A stretch of 64,000 bases of DNA from Candidatus Sodalis pierantonius str. SOPE (GTDB lineage: Bacteria > Pseudomonadota > Gammaproteobacteria > Enterobacterales > Enterobacteriaceae). The stretch covers positions 310,001 through 374,000 of the forward strand of contig NZ_CP006568.1 of NCBI RefSeq assembly GCF_000517405.1. The letters run 5' to 3'. The notes beneath the pieces were generated by a model that worked only from the letters and a program-made list of their open reading frames with translations, ran no database searches and had not been told where the DNA came from. Shown here piece after piece: positions 17,200-27,035 of this stretch (positions are counted from its first letter, which is position 1; each line of letters starts with the position of its first letter). The position numbers and the translations under genes were made by a program.

Positions 17200-18051
17200 T
17201 CAGTCCTGTACCGTGAGTTGCCGTTGCTCGCCGAGCCCCTCAACGCCCAACCGCAGCCGCTGGCCGGCCCGCAAGAAAACCGGCTGCGGTTTTTGCCCCA
17301 TTCCCACCCCCGGGGGCGTGCCGGTAGCGATAATATCCCCCGGCAACAGACGCATGAACCGGCTCAGGTAGCTGATGATTTCTTTGACGGAAAAAATCAT
17401 CGTCGCCGTGGATCCCGCTTGGTAGCGCTTACCATCCACTTCGAGCCAGAGCTGCAACGCCTGTGGATCGGCGATTTCATCTTCATCGGCGGTCACCAGC
17501 CAGGGACCGATGGGACCGAAACTGTCATAGCCCTTGCCTTTATCCCAGGTGCCCCCTCGCTCCAGCTGCCAGTTCCGCTCGGACACATCATTCACTACGC
17601 AGTAGCCCGCCACGTGCTGTAGGGCGTCTTGTTCGGCGATATCTCGGCCGCCTTGACCGATCACCACGCCAAGCTCCACTTCCCAATCGGTTTTCAGCGA
17701 GCCGCGCGGGATATGCAGCGCATCAAAAGGACCGCTGATAACGCTGATCCATTTATTGAATACGATAGACTCGGTAGGGATTGCCGCGTCGGTTTCGGCC
17801 GCATGATCGGCATAATTCAACCTGATACAGACGAATTTACCTACCCGGCCGACGCAGGGGCCAATGCGCGGATCGCCCGCCACCTTTGGCAGCGTAGCGG
17901 GATCCAGGGCGCGCAGGCGGTCAAGCGCCGCCGGCAATAACGTCTCGCCGGCGATATCCTCTATCTCTCCGGCGAGAGAGCGCAATTGGCCGTCGCCATC
18001 CGGGAGTGCCGGACGCTCTTCACCCGGCGGACCGTAACGTAATAGCTTCAT
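17200..18051 (-). CDS. Fumarylacetoacetate-hydrolase-family enzyme
   Basis: This is a 283-residue FAH-fold protein. Metal-ligand and active-site signatures are present: LNYADHAAE, KTDWEVELGVVIG (acidic ligands), NDVSERNWQ, GGTWDKGKGYDSFGPIGPWL and GDIIATGTPPGVGMG. The text is closest to the subgroup annotated as 2,4-diketo-3-deoxy-L-fuconate hydrolase or ureidoglycolate lyase. No fucose, rhamnose or allantoin gene adjoins it, so the substrate cannot be set. The ORF is intact in a region where its neighbours are broken. Convergent with hemY. Confidence 0.8.
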   Translation of the reverse strand: MKLLRYGPPGEERPALPDGDGQLRSLAGEIEDIAGETLLPAALDRLRALDPATLPKVAGDPRIGPCVGRVGKFVCIRLNYADHAAETDAAIPTESIVFNKWISVISGPFDALHIPRGSLKTDWEVELGVVIGQGGRDIAEQDALQHVAGYCVVNDVSERNWQLERGGTWDKGKGYDSFGPIGPWLVTADEDEIADPQALQLWLEVDGKRYQAGSTATMIFSVKEIISYLSRFMRLLPGDIIATGTPPGVGMGQKPQPVFLRAGQRLRLGVEGLGEQRQLTVQD

Positions 18052-18356
18052 CTATAGCCTCCTTGCCGGCGAGTGAAATAAAAGCGCTGGAGACCCGCGC
18101 CAGACGGCGGGCCTATCCTTTAGTGCAGCTTGACGAAAATTGCCCGGCGATGAAAAAAAATGACCGGGCAGTGTATTTTTGCTTTCTACCAACTTGTATT
18201 TATAGCAAAACGCCTAACGGCGTAGGGAATTTGTTTACTGGCCGGGGGCCGGAACAGGACTTTCCAGGTGCCACCGGCTTTTTTTTATTTGTACACGCAG
18301 AGCCAAGCCGACCCGCAGGATAGCCTTCCCAGGCCAACAGCGGCGCATTGACTTGT
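18052..18356. other. Intergenic region with an inverted repeat
   Basis: No gene is seen. TGCCCGG (18141-18147) and CCGGGCA (18164-18170) form an inverted repeat around an A-rich 16-base loop, followed by GTGTATTTTT. A smaller GCC/GGC repeat lies near 18210. The first could be a weak terminator or an operator. A plain promoter for the FAH gene is not obvious. Confidence 0.3.
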
Positions 18357-19132
18357 CTATAAACAATTGCCAGCAACGTCCGGTTTTTGCGCCCACCAAA
18401 ACGTCCAGCGATCGTTTTCCACGATCGGCTGTCCCGCCGTCAAGCGCGCGAGAATATAAGCAATCATCTGCGCCAACGCCTCATCGCTTAATTCATGCAG
18501 GATTGAGCGCCCGGTGCGGCCGCGCAAATCCGCCGCCAACGCGGCGCTATCGGCGTACTCGCGCCGCGTCTCCCACAGGGTGGTGGTCGGACGCAGTTCA
18601 AATCCCGCCGCCGTTATCGCCGCTTCAATCGCCGCGCGCGGCGGGCGACGCGCCCTTTCAATGGCGGCCAACTGCGGGAACAGATCGAAAAACCAGCCGC
18701 GCATATGCTCGGGCGATCCCGGCAAGAAGACATCTTCCGGCGTCCGATCCTGAATCAGCAGAAGTCCCCCCGGCGCGAGGATGCGCCATGCTTCATGCAA
18801 AAACGGGTGCGGCGAGTCGAAATGGTGAATGAGGGCGCGGGCGAAAACGATATCCTGACTGGCGTCTGCCAGACCGGTCGCGGTCGCGTCGCCCTGCACA
18901 AACGCAACATTGGTTAATCCCTGCACGGTTTCCTGCTCATCTTGGCCGGTGACCTGTCGGGCGCCTAACCCGGCCCAGGCAGCGCTATAAATGCCGCCGC
19001 CGCAGCCGATATCGGCAATCGCTTTACCGGCGGGATCCACCCGCTGTTGAATAAAATCTCTCCAGCCGGCATATGGGCTACGCGGCGGGCATAAGAATAT
19101 TGATTAGAGCCAGCATGAAAATCGATTGCCAT
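18357..19132 (-). pseudogene. SAM-dependent methyltransferase, N-terminal frameshift
   Basis: From ATG 19132 (GAGG seven bases before) the reading is MAIDFHAGSNQYSYARRVAH, then passes at 19071-19074 into the frame reading AGWRDFIQQRVDPAGKAI and on to the stop at 18357. An extra AT in CATATGCC explains the shift. The core keeps SAM motif I (IADIGCGGGIYS), the acidic loop (FVQGDATATG) and LHEAWRILAPGGLLLIQDRTP of class I methyltransferases. A GTG at 19040 could still start the 227-residue core. Substrate unknown. Confidence 0.75.
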
Positions 19133-19342
19133 CGGTACACCTCGCCAGCGGATGAAGCACGCGCCGCAAAACAGCGCGGCAAGGATTATCCTAGCCGGGC
19201 CGCGCAGCGAAAGCGTAACCAGGCGTCACCTGTCCGCGTCGGCGCCTACCAGTGCAGCATCAAAGCCCTGCGGCGCTTGCCCTGTGCCGCAGCAGGGGCA
19301 TTGCGCCGCGCGGCCGGCAACGGCGCACGCCAGCGCAAGGGG

Positions 19343-19600
19343 TCAAATATCGTCCATGACGCTGGTATGCATAAAGCTATTCAACGCCTCGCGATAGCGA
19401 TCCTGCATCTGCGGATCATGTTCGGTTTCCAGGCGCTCAAGCAATACCGCCAAAATCAATTTATGGGTGACGGGACGGCCGGTCAATTGTATTTCTTCAA
19501 TAATCGTCGTCAGCAGACCGTCTGCCCCAGCCGCCCCGGCGGCCGGAAGCGTCGCGGGAGAGGCGATCGGCTGTCCCGTTTCAACGTTTACGCTGCTCAT
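19343..19600 (-). CDS. YmgB/AriR-family small regulator
   Basis: This 85-residue protein has a flexible Ala/Pro-rich N-terminus and a helical C-terminal domain (IIEEIQLTGRPVTHKLILAV, LLERLETEHDPQMQDRYREA). It resembles E. coli AriR/YmgB, including the conserved pattern of an internal Gly, NK/HK-x-I-L-x-L and the final DD. These small helical dimers act as connectors in Rcs/biofilm control. It stands alone here, not in the usual ycgZ-ymgABC cluster. Family assignment is by eye. Confidence 0.6.
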   Translation of the reverse strand: MSSVNVETGQPIASPATLPAAGAAGADGLLTTIIEEIQLTGRPVTHKLILAVLLERLETEHDPQMQDRYREALNSFMHTSVMDDI

Positions 19601-19910
19601 GAAGTCTCTCTTAAGTCACCTGCCGTCGGCCTTGCCGCGGTAGATAAAGGCGTTGTTTACGATGGTGGTCAGGAAAGCGTGCACCGCCGCCATGGGCTAT
19701 TACACCGGCGGTGGCGAATTAACTTTAGACGGGGTTAGCGGCTTTTCAACGCCGCCGGTAAAAAATACTTTTCCTGCGGGGAACGGACTCACCGCGCGGC
19801 TTTTACCGCCGGCCAAAGCGGGGGGCAGGGTCGTGAATTCGGCTACCCTGGCGGCCCATCGCCCCCCGCCCTCAGGTTGACGGTGGCCATCGCGTAATGC
19901 TGTGGCGACC
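19601..19910. other. Intergenic region without a recognisable gene
   Basis: Open frames here are GC-rich chance readings with no family resemblance. GCCGGCGG/CCGCCGG-type inverted repeats are frequent (for example near 19704 and 19755). It may hold debris of lost genes between the aldolase operon and the YmgB-like gene. Confidence 0.3.
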
Positions 19911-20771
19911 TTAGTAAAGACTGGCCTTACCAAGGGAACCAAACAGCGCCATTTTGTTGCGAATCACCTCGCGAGCCGCCAGAATGGGTTCTGGATAAAT
20001 CACGTTCGGATCCCACCAACTTTCCCGGCTGAGTATCTCGCGCGCTTTTTAGAAGTAAGCAAACTTCATATCGCTGGAAATATTGATTTTACTCACCCCG
20101 AGGGTCACGGCCTCCGCTATTTCGGCGTCTGGATTGGAAGACCCGCCGTGCAGTACCAGCGGGATCGACACACGCTGCGAAATATCGCGCAGAATATGCA
20201 TTTGCAGCGCCGGCTTAACATCCTTCGGATAAATACCGTGCGCGGTCCCGATGGCCACCGCCAGCGTATCCACACCGGTGCGGGTGACAAAATCCTGCGC
20301 CTGCGCCGGATCGGTATAGGTGACTTTCGATACCCCGCCCTCTACCGGATTGCCGGTCTGGCCGATAGTGCCCAGCTCCCCCTCCACCGACACCCCCACC
20401 GCATACGCCAGCCGCACCACCTCGCGGGTTAGCACCACATTTTCCTCATAGAGTAGCAGTGAGCCGTCGATCATCACCGACGTAAATCCGCATTGAATGG
20501 CGCGTTGCACATGTTCGATGGAGACGCCGTGATCCAAATGCAAGACAAAGGGCATTGGACTTTTTAACGTTCTTTCGCGTACATAGGCGAAAAAGGCGTC
20601 GGTGACAAAATCATGTTCGCTGGGATGAATGGAAATAATAGCCGGGGTACGGGTGGCCTCAGCCTCTTCCACCACCGCGCGGATAAAGCAGCTATCGGCC
20701 ACGTTGAAAGCCCCGATGGCGAAACGATGTTCGCGGGTCGGTTGCAGGATGTCATTCATATAAATCAGCAT
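19911..20771 (-). pseudogene. Class II aldolase paralogue 2, nonsense mutation
   Basis: From ATG 20771 (GGAAG before it) the frame encodes a class II zinc aldolase: FVLHLDHGVS (Asp and His), VEGELGTIG, IGTAHGIYP (His) and LVLHGGSS (His). After KFAYF a TAA (20051-20049) stops it. The same frame then continues KAREILSRESWWDPNVIYPE and ends SLGKASLY at the normal stop 19913-19911. CAA to TAA is the simple explanation. The product would lose its last 46 residues. Last gene of the PTS operon. Confidence 0.85.
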
Positions 20772-20858
20772 GATATCTTCCTTCTGGGTTGAATTGCGGA
20801 TAAACGCGGCCCGCACCGGCGCCGATGGACAGGACGAAAAGGGTGATGCCGGCCGGAG

Positions 20859-21710
20859 TCAGGCTTTATGGGCCGACCCGGACCAGCCGAGATACTCGGC
20901 CACAACTTCCTGGCAAGCGGATTCCATCAACCGCAACATATCCGCCAGTTCGGCATCGGGATGCTGACGTAGCCCGTCGTGTAGCGCGGTTTTCCCGGCC
21001 TGGGCCACCGCGACGCCGACATTAATCTTTGCCACGCCGTGCTGACTGACCCGGCGTATGTCCTCCGGCCGGGTGCCGCTGCCGCCGTGCAGCGCGAGCG
21101 GCACGCGCGATACCCGATGGATGGCCTCCAGCCGCTCAAAATCCACCTCCGGCGTGACGCCCGGCGGATAGAGGCCGTGCGCGGTACCTACCGATATTGC
21201 CAGCAGATCGATGCCCGTCTGGCGGAGGAAAGGCTCGACATCCTCCACCGCGGTCATCATCTGCCGCGCATCGGCGATCTGATACACCGGTGCATCGGCG
21301 ATATGGCCCAGCTCGCCCTCCACGCAGACGCCATCGGTCGCCGCCAGTTGCACCACCTGGCGCGTCTGGCGAATGTTCTCCGCCAGCGGCTGGCTGGAGG
21401 CATCGATCATCAGCCCGCTGAAGCCGGCGCGAAATGCCTGACCGATGATCGCGGCGTCACTGCCGTGATCCAGGCTCAGCGTCACCGGTACGGCGGCCTC
21501 ATCGGCCAGCGCGCGTATCAGCGGTACCGCCACCCGCGGCGGCAGATGGCCGCAATGGCCCTGGTAGAGATTGAGGATCATCGGCGCCCGCTGCTGTTCG
21601 GCAGCGCGAATGGTGGCGCGCGCGGTTTCCAGATTGAAACAGTTAATGGCTAACAGCGCGTACCGACGCCGGCTGGCGTCAGCCAGCAAACTCTTTATGG
21701 CGGCAAACAT
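20859..21710 (-). CDS. Class II (zinc) ketose-bisphosphate aldolase, paralogue 1
   Basis: The 283-residue product belongs to the KbaY/GatY/FbaA aldolase family, which splits fructose- or tagatose-bisphosphate. The catalytic Asp and zinc His are in LSLDHGSD, then VEGELGHIAD, VGTAHGLYPPGV (His) and LALHGGSGTRPED (His), and NVGVAVAQAGK binds phosphate. The ORF is intact, 12 bases after the EIIC gene. It probably cleaved the product of the sugar taken up by the adjoining PTS; the exact substrate is unknown. Confidence 0.85.
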   Translation of the reverse strand: MFAAIKSLLADASRRRYALLAINCFNLETARATIRAAEQQRAPMILNLYQGHCGHLPPRVAVPLIRALADEAAVPVTLSLDHGSDAAIIGQAFRAGFSGLMIDASSQPLAENIRQTRQVVQLAATDGVCVEGELGHIADAPVYQIADARQMMTAVEDVEPFLRQTGIDLLAISVGTAHGLYPPGVTPEVDFERLEAIHRVSRVPLALHGGSGTRPEDIRRVSQHGVAKINVGVAVAQAGKTALHDGLRQHPDAELADMLRLMESACQEVVAEYLGWSGSAHKA

Positions 21711-21721
21711 GGCGACTCCCG

Positions 21722-22814
21722 TTATTCCAAAGTGAATTTGATGTCTTCGTCCCGCACGGTCCTATCTTCTACATCATCGAACTCCTCATCCGCCTCGGTG
21801 ACCCGTTTCTTTAAAAGCGACAGCATCACGCCGCAAATGACGGTCCCGATACCGAGGGCCAGGCAGAACATCGCCGGCCGGGTAAACAGCGACACGACGA
21901 ACATCCCGCCGTGCGGCACCGGCGACTCGACGCCCCAGACCATAATCAACCCGCCCGCAATAGCCGAGGCCACGACGCACGACGCCACGACCCGCAACAG
22001 GTCCCGCGCCGCGATGGGGATAACCCCTTCGGTTATCATGCAAATCCCCATTGGAAACGCGGCCTTGAGCGCTTCTTTCTCCGCCCGGGTATATTTGTAC
22101 CGCGTGAGCAAAAACGACAAGGTGATGCCAAACGGCGGGATGATGGAGCCGACGAATTTCACCGCTTCCGGACCATAAATACCGTCCACCAGCAGACCGT
22201 CGGCGAACAGCGACATGGTTTTATTGACCGGCCCGCCGAAATCGAAGGTGGCCATAGCGCCCAGAATGGCGCCCATCAGGAAACGCGATCCGCCCTGCAT
22301 CGATTCCAGCAGGTGGATCAGCGCCTTTTGCAGCCAGACGATAGGTTGGCCGATGAAGGTCATCATCAGCAGTCCGGCGATGATAGTGCTCAGCACCGGC
22401 AGGATCATCACCGGCATCAACCCCTGCATCGACACCGGCAGCTTAATTACCCGACGCAGCAGGAGTACGGTGTAGCCCACCAGAAAACCACCGAGAATGC
22501 CGCCGATACACCCGCTCTGAATCTGCCCGCAAGATAAAACCGACGATAAGCTCCGGAGCGAAACCGGGTCGATCGGCGATGGAGTAGGCGATCGCGGCGC
22601 TAATCAGCGGCACGATAAGCCCCATACCCCACCCCCCGATCTGGTTAAGCATCCAGGGCACGCTGCCAGTCTTTTGGCCGACGTCCGGCCCGCCGATGAC
22701 CTGTCCCAGCGCGATACAGATCCCCGCCGCGACAATCAGCGGGATCATCCACGAAATGCCGGTCAACAGATGCCCTTTAATGACAGTGCCCGTGTTATGT
22801 TGGCTAACGTTCAT
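21722..22814 (-). pseudogene. Fructose-type PTS EIIC permease, frameshifted
   Basis: From ATG 22814 the N-terminal part (LTGISWMIPLIVAAGICIAL, GWGMGLIVPLISAAIAYSIA, PELIVGFIL) and from about 22510 onward a second frame (GYTVLLLRRVIKLPVSMQGL to the stop at 21722) together make one fructose-family EIIC with about nine membrane segments, including the conserved ITEGVIPIAARD and VPHGGMFV. The reading changes near 22525-22530 (TTGCGGGCAG): a one-base change after GFIL. Normal size ~360 residues. Without repair the channel is truncated after about 96 residues. Confidence 0.85.
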
Positions 22815-22840
22815 GATATGGCTCCCGAAGCCGTTGGTAA

Positions 22841-23157
22841 TCAGGCCCGTTCCAGCGAGCCGGCCACTTTTTCCAGGAATTTGACCGGTGATTTGATCAC
22901 CACGTCGGTTTTGACCCGCACCAAACGCTTGCCTTTAAAGCGCTCCTCGCCGTTGATTTTGATATCGACCGCCAGGATCACCACATCGGCGGCGGCAATC
23001 GCCTCCGGCGTCAGCGGATTTTCGGTACCAATGGTGCCCTGGGTTTCGACCTGGATTTCATAATTCAGCGCACGGGCGCCCTTAATCAGTTTTTCGCGCG
23101 CAATAATAGGTTATGCGCGATGCCTGCCGTGCAGGCGGCGACACAAACGATTTTCAT
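22841..23157 (-). pseudogene. Fructose-type PTS EIIB, frameshifted
   Basis: From ATG 23157 it reads MKIVCVAACTAGIAHN. Cys8 or Cys-9-type phospho-acceptor context and GIAH are typical of fructose EIIB, whose usual motif is CPTGIAHTYMA. After about 17 codons the frame breaks, and REKLIKGARALNYEIQVETQ to SLERA (stop 22841) continues in another frame. A small deletion or insertion near 23100-23108 accounts for it. About 105 residues when joined. It lies between EIIA and EIIC. Confidence 0.8.
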
Positions 23158-23205
23158 ACTCGGCCTCATAGGGTTGCAGGGTTAACAAAGGTCGGTCTCT
23201 GCGTA

Positions 23206-23652
23206 CTAACTGAACAACGCAATGATGTTATTGGCGTCCGTTTCCGTTAATAGCCGGTCGATGACATCGTCATCGGCCAGCGCCGCCGCCACCTGCGACA
23301 GTAGACGAATATGGGTGGTGTTCTGATCCTCAAGACGCACCGCGAACAAGATGATGCAGCGCACTTTGCTGCCGTCGAGGGTTTCCCAGGGAATATCCTG
23401 CGCGGTCCGCCCGATAGCCAGCGTGGTCTGCTTCACCGCCTGGGATTTGCCGTGCGGGATAGCGATATGGTTTTCAAAGCCGGTGGAGCCCTCGGCCTCA
23501 CGCTGCCAAACGTCTTGAATAAAATCCTCTTTGCTGGTCAGGGCGCCATCGTCATATAACAGATCGGCCAATTCCTGAATAGCGTCCTCTTTATTGGTCG
23601 CCTGCATGTTCAAGTTGACGCGCCGCGGCGTAAGAATCTTATTGATGTCCAT
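23206..23652 (-). CDS. Fructose/mannitol-type PTS EIIA
   Basis: This is a 148-residue PTS EIIA type-2 domain protein. It accepts phosphate from HPr/FPr on the His of HIAIPHGKS and passes it to EIIB. The block TSKEDFIQDVWQREAEGSTG and the C-terminal LLSQVAAALAD match the family. The start overlaps the end of the regulator gene by 14 bases. The ORF is intact although its EIIB and EIIC partners are broken. Confidence 0.88.
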   Translation of the reverse strand: MDINKILTPRRVNLNMQATNKEDAIQELADLLYDDGALTSKEDFIQDVWQREAEGSTGFENHIAIPHGKSQAVKQTTLAIGRTAQDIPWETLDGSKVRCIILFAVRLEDQNTTHIRLLSQVAAALADDDVIDRLLTETDANNIIALFS

Positions 23653-25011
23653 CCTCTACCTCACCACAATGTGAATAATGAATTGGCTCCGCCACCGAGG
23701 ACGGGATAACCGCATGCTGCAACGTGCTGGCGATGACTTTTTCGGTGACGCGTTTGATATCGTCGTCATTGAAAAAGACCGAAACATACACAATCGGAAT
23801 GCTTTCCTCGCGCAAATGAATGGTGGAGACAATCAATTCGATCGGCGCCTGGCGGCAAAACGCAGCCATATTGCTGGCGGAAACCACGCCGGCGATCACC
23901 CAATCGGGAAAGGCGCGCAGAATACGGCTTTTGAGTAAATGAGAGGTGCCTACCCCGCTGGAGCACACCACCAAAATACGTTTATGGGCGATCTTCCGCT
24001 CCAGCGCCGCCTGGAAATGAATGGTCAAATAACCTATTTCATCTTCGGCGATAAGCTGCAAACCAAACAGCGCGCAAACCTGATGAATAGCTTTATCGGT
24101 TTGCTGATAGATATCCGGCAATTCGTTCTTGATATCCTCAAGCAAAGGATTACGGATGCGAATGTGATATTTCAGGCGATTGAGCAAGGGGAGAACATGA
24201 ATAAGCAGGCCATCATAAAGCAACCTGTCGGAACGCAAATCGATATTGATCAAAGACGAAAACGCGTCAATTAAATGTAGCGTTAACCGATGTGACTCTC
24301 CGTTAAAGAAATGACTATGGGGTTGCCGCCCGTCGGCCCCTTCCTCCATGACAATACCCGATGAAATAATATACTGATAAATAAACCACACCTCTTCGGC
24401 AGGCAGCGGATGGACAAACCGCGCTTCTATTTTTTCAATCATTTCATGGGCGATAGAAAATATATGTTCGTCAACCTGCCTGGCCTCTATTTTCTCCGCC
24501 ATCGCCAACGCATTTCCCTGCGCCATATGGTGCATCATAATTAAAATATGGGTGAAGATATTAATGTAGTAGGGTTCGCCGAGCGGGTATCCGAGCCGCC
24601 GCTCCATTTGTTGCAGCAACTGTTGCACGAAAAGAACGTCTTCAGCGCCAAAATAATCCGTCAGCGCTTTATAGCTGCCGGGATCGAGCCGCGAATGATT
24701 GATTCCCTGTGATTCATGATATCGTTAATCAACGACACCATGGCCTGGCGTACATTGTTCTCGCTGCCTTCGATATGGGTGCCGCTCTGGCTGCGCACCA
24801 GCGTCAACCCCAGCGGCTGCATCCAGCCCTCTATAATTTTGAGGTCGTTAACGATCGATGCACTGCTGATGAAGTAGCGCTCCGACAGCTTGCTGATGGA
24901 GGTCTCGCGCAGCGTCTCGCTCAATAGCTGAGAGGCGATTTTGATCCGCCTCGACTTATTGGCCAGCGCCTCGGTGAAACCGTCCTCGGGGATGACCTGC
25001 TGCTCTAGCAG
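23639..25011 (-). pseudogene. BglG/MtlR-type PTS-controlled transcription regulator, truncated and frameshifted
   Basis: What remains is an HTH part (SKLSERYFISSASIVNDLKI), two PRD domains (FTHILIMMHHMAQGNALAMA, LTLHLIDAFSSLINIDL), an EIIB-like loop (ILVVCSSGVGTSHLLKSRI) and a short C-terminus. The 5' end, with the first helix-turn-helix and the start codon, is removed by an IS5-type element at 25012. The frame also shifts near 24690 between RESIIRG and DPGSYKALTDYFGAEDVLF. It would have controlled the PTS/aldolase operon downstream. Confidence 0.85.
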
Positions 25012-25334
25012 CGCTTTGTTGAATAAATCCGAAATTTGTGACGACTTCCTCCCTATCAGGGCGATTGTTACATGATGCGGACGCTGTTTGGCATTCCTAA
25101 CAGTGTGATCCGGTTAAGTGCTTTAACCATTGCCTCACCTACCTGCGCGTCATAGTCATGCAGACTCAGATGACCACCCAGAAGTGTTTTAAACCGGAAC
25201 ATGGCCGTTTCAGCCAGTGAACGCCGGTGATAACCTACTTTCTTTTTCCAGGTATCGTTATTGCCGCTCAGATGCTGATTTGCCACCGCATGGTTACGCT
25301 CATGGTATCGAGCTGGCCAATATTGCGCACCACT
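25012..25334 (-). mobile_element. IS5-family (IS903-like) fragment, 3' end, split by IS21
   Basis: This is the transposase-3' end of the IS5-type element found complete at 38526-39580, in opposite orientation, starting at its terminal repeat CGCTTTGTTGAATAAATC (25012). It lacks 6 bases present in the other copies (25132-25133: GAGG-CAATGG instead of GAGGCTATGGCAATGG on the coding strand). The IS21 element interrupts it at 25334; it resumes at 27906. Confidence 0.9.
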
Positions 25335-25474
25335 TGCTGGTTCCGGTCACATCCGATCACTGATTCCGATTTCACTCGATCACTGATTCCGGTCGCCCGA
25401 TCAGCGATTCCGATTCTGTCCGATCGCTCATCTTCTGTTCCGCCATACTCTGGAGACTTTTAGCTTCCGGGGGC

Positions 25475-27024
25475 ATGGCACGTAAAAAGAAGAAAGCGAG
25501 AACGGAAATGTGCATCTATATTAATGTCTTACGTATGAAATTCGAGCAGCGTCGCTCGAATCGCACTATCGCAGCAGCGCTCGGCATAGGCTGTACTACC
25601 GTGCACGATATCCTCGGCCGATTCACGGTAGCTAACCTGGTCTGGCCATTGCCGGCGGAACTGTCCCCCGTCGACCTCGACCGCCTGCTCTATCCCGGCA
25701 AATCCGGAAAAGTTATCAATACATTACCCAGCTGGCTTGATATCGATACCGAGTTAAGCCGCAAGGGCATGACCAAGCAGCTGCTCTGGATGGAATATCA
25801 GTCCGCCGTGGGCGGTGATGCCCTCGGTTACTCACAGTTTTGTGCACTGTTCTGTGACTGGAAAAAGAAGCAGCGGCGTTCTATGCGCATGGAGCACAAG
25901 GCTGGCGAAAAGCTCTTCATCGACTTCTGTGGCCCCACCGTACCTATCGTCAACCCTGCGACCGGTAGCGTACGCCAGGTCGCTATCTTCGTCGCTGCCA
26001 TGGGCGTGTCAGGCTATGCGTATATCGAAGCCTGCGAAGGGCAGGACATGGCATCGTGGCTCAACGCCAATAGCCGCTGTCTGCACTTCATGGGTGGGGT
26101 TCCGGAGCTGATGATACCTGATAATCTGCGCAGCGCTGTCAGCACCCCTGACCGCTATGAGCCGGTCATAAACCAGAGCTACCAGGCGCTGGCAAATCAC
26201 TATGAGACAGTGGTGCTACCGGCGCGCCCGAGAAAACCGAAAGACTAGGCGAAGGCAGAATCAACTGTGCAGCTGGTAGAACGCTGGATTTTGGCCCGGT
26301 TGCGTAAACGTAGGTTCTACTCGCTGGCCGAACTCAACCAGGTGATACGAGAACTCAATCATGAGTTGAATCTGCGCCCGATGCGTCATTACGGCGGACA
26401 AAGTCGCCTTGAACGCTTCGAGCAGCTGGACAAACCGGCTCTTGGGCCTCTACCGCCCACACAATGGGAATACAGTGAGTATTTCGTTGCCCGAGTGGGA
26501 CCTGATTACCACATAGACTACGGCAAAAACTGGTACTCGGTGCCGCATCCGCTGGTTGGCGAGCGCGTTGACGTCATCGCCACCCAACGGCTGGTGCAAA
26601 TCCACCATAAGGGCGTCTGCGTGGCTACGCACCCTCGCAGCGATAACGCCTATAGGCACACGACTCAGGCGGCGCACATGCCGGCTAACCATAAGGGGCA
26701 GAGTCAGTGGACGCCGGAAAGGCTGTACAGTTGGGCTCTGTCGGTGGGTGTGTGCACACTGAAGTGGTCGAGTCCATCCAAAAGAGCAAAGCCCATCCGG
26801 AGCAGGCTTACCGCTCCGTGCTGGGGCTACTCAATCTGCAACGGCGCTATGAGACGACGCGACTGGAGAAGGCCTGCGCGCTGGCGTTGGAGAAAGGGTG
26901 CATTAACCGCTCTTTCATAGCCAACGTATTGAAACACGGCCGTGAAAGTGAGGTCACCCAGGACGGAGCCGGCGTATCAATGCTGGTTCACGAAAACCTC
27001 CGAGGTCCGGACAGTTATCACTAA
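25475..27024 (+). pseudogene. istA: IS21 transposase IstA, nonsense plus frameshift
   Basis: IstA is the DDE transposase of IS21. The N-terminal HTH (RRSNRTIAAALGIGCTTVHDIL) and catalytic core (KLFIDFCGPTVPIV, MIPDNLRSAV) read until TAG at 26246-26248 (RKPKD, stop, AKAESTVQLVERW), where AAG is expected. The same frame goes on to about 26760, where one base is missing (CACTGAAGTG), and the reading passes to VVESIQKSKAHPEQAYRSVL, ending at 27024. Two lesions, so this copy should not make full IstA. Confidence 0.88.
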
Positions 27025-27035
27025 GGAGAATAAAT

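Noticed and set aside
23639..24628. Short intact PTS regulator starting at GTG 24628
   Set aside because: The same frame continues upstream as homologous protein (ALTDYFGAEDVLF) and the HTH part lies in a shifted frame, so it is a broken longer gene.
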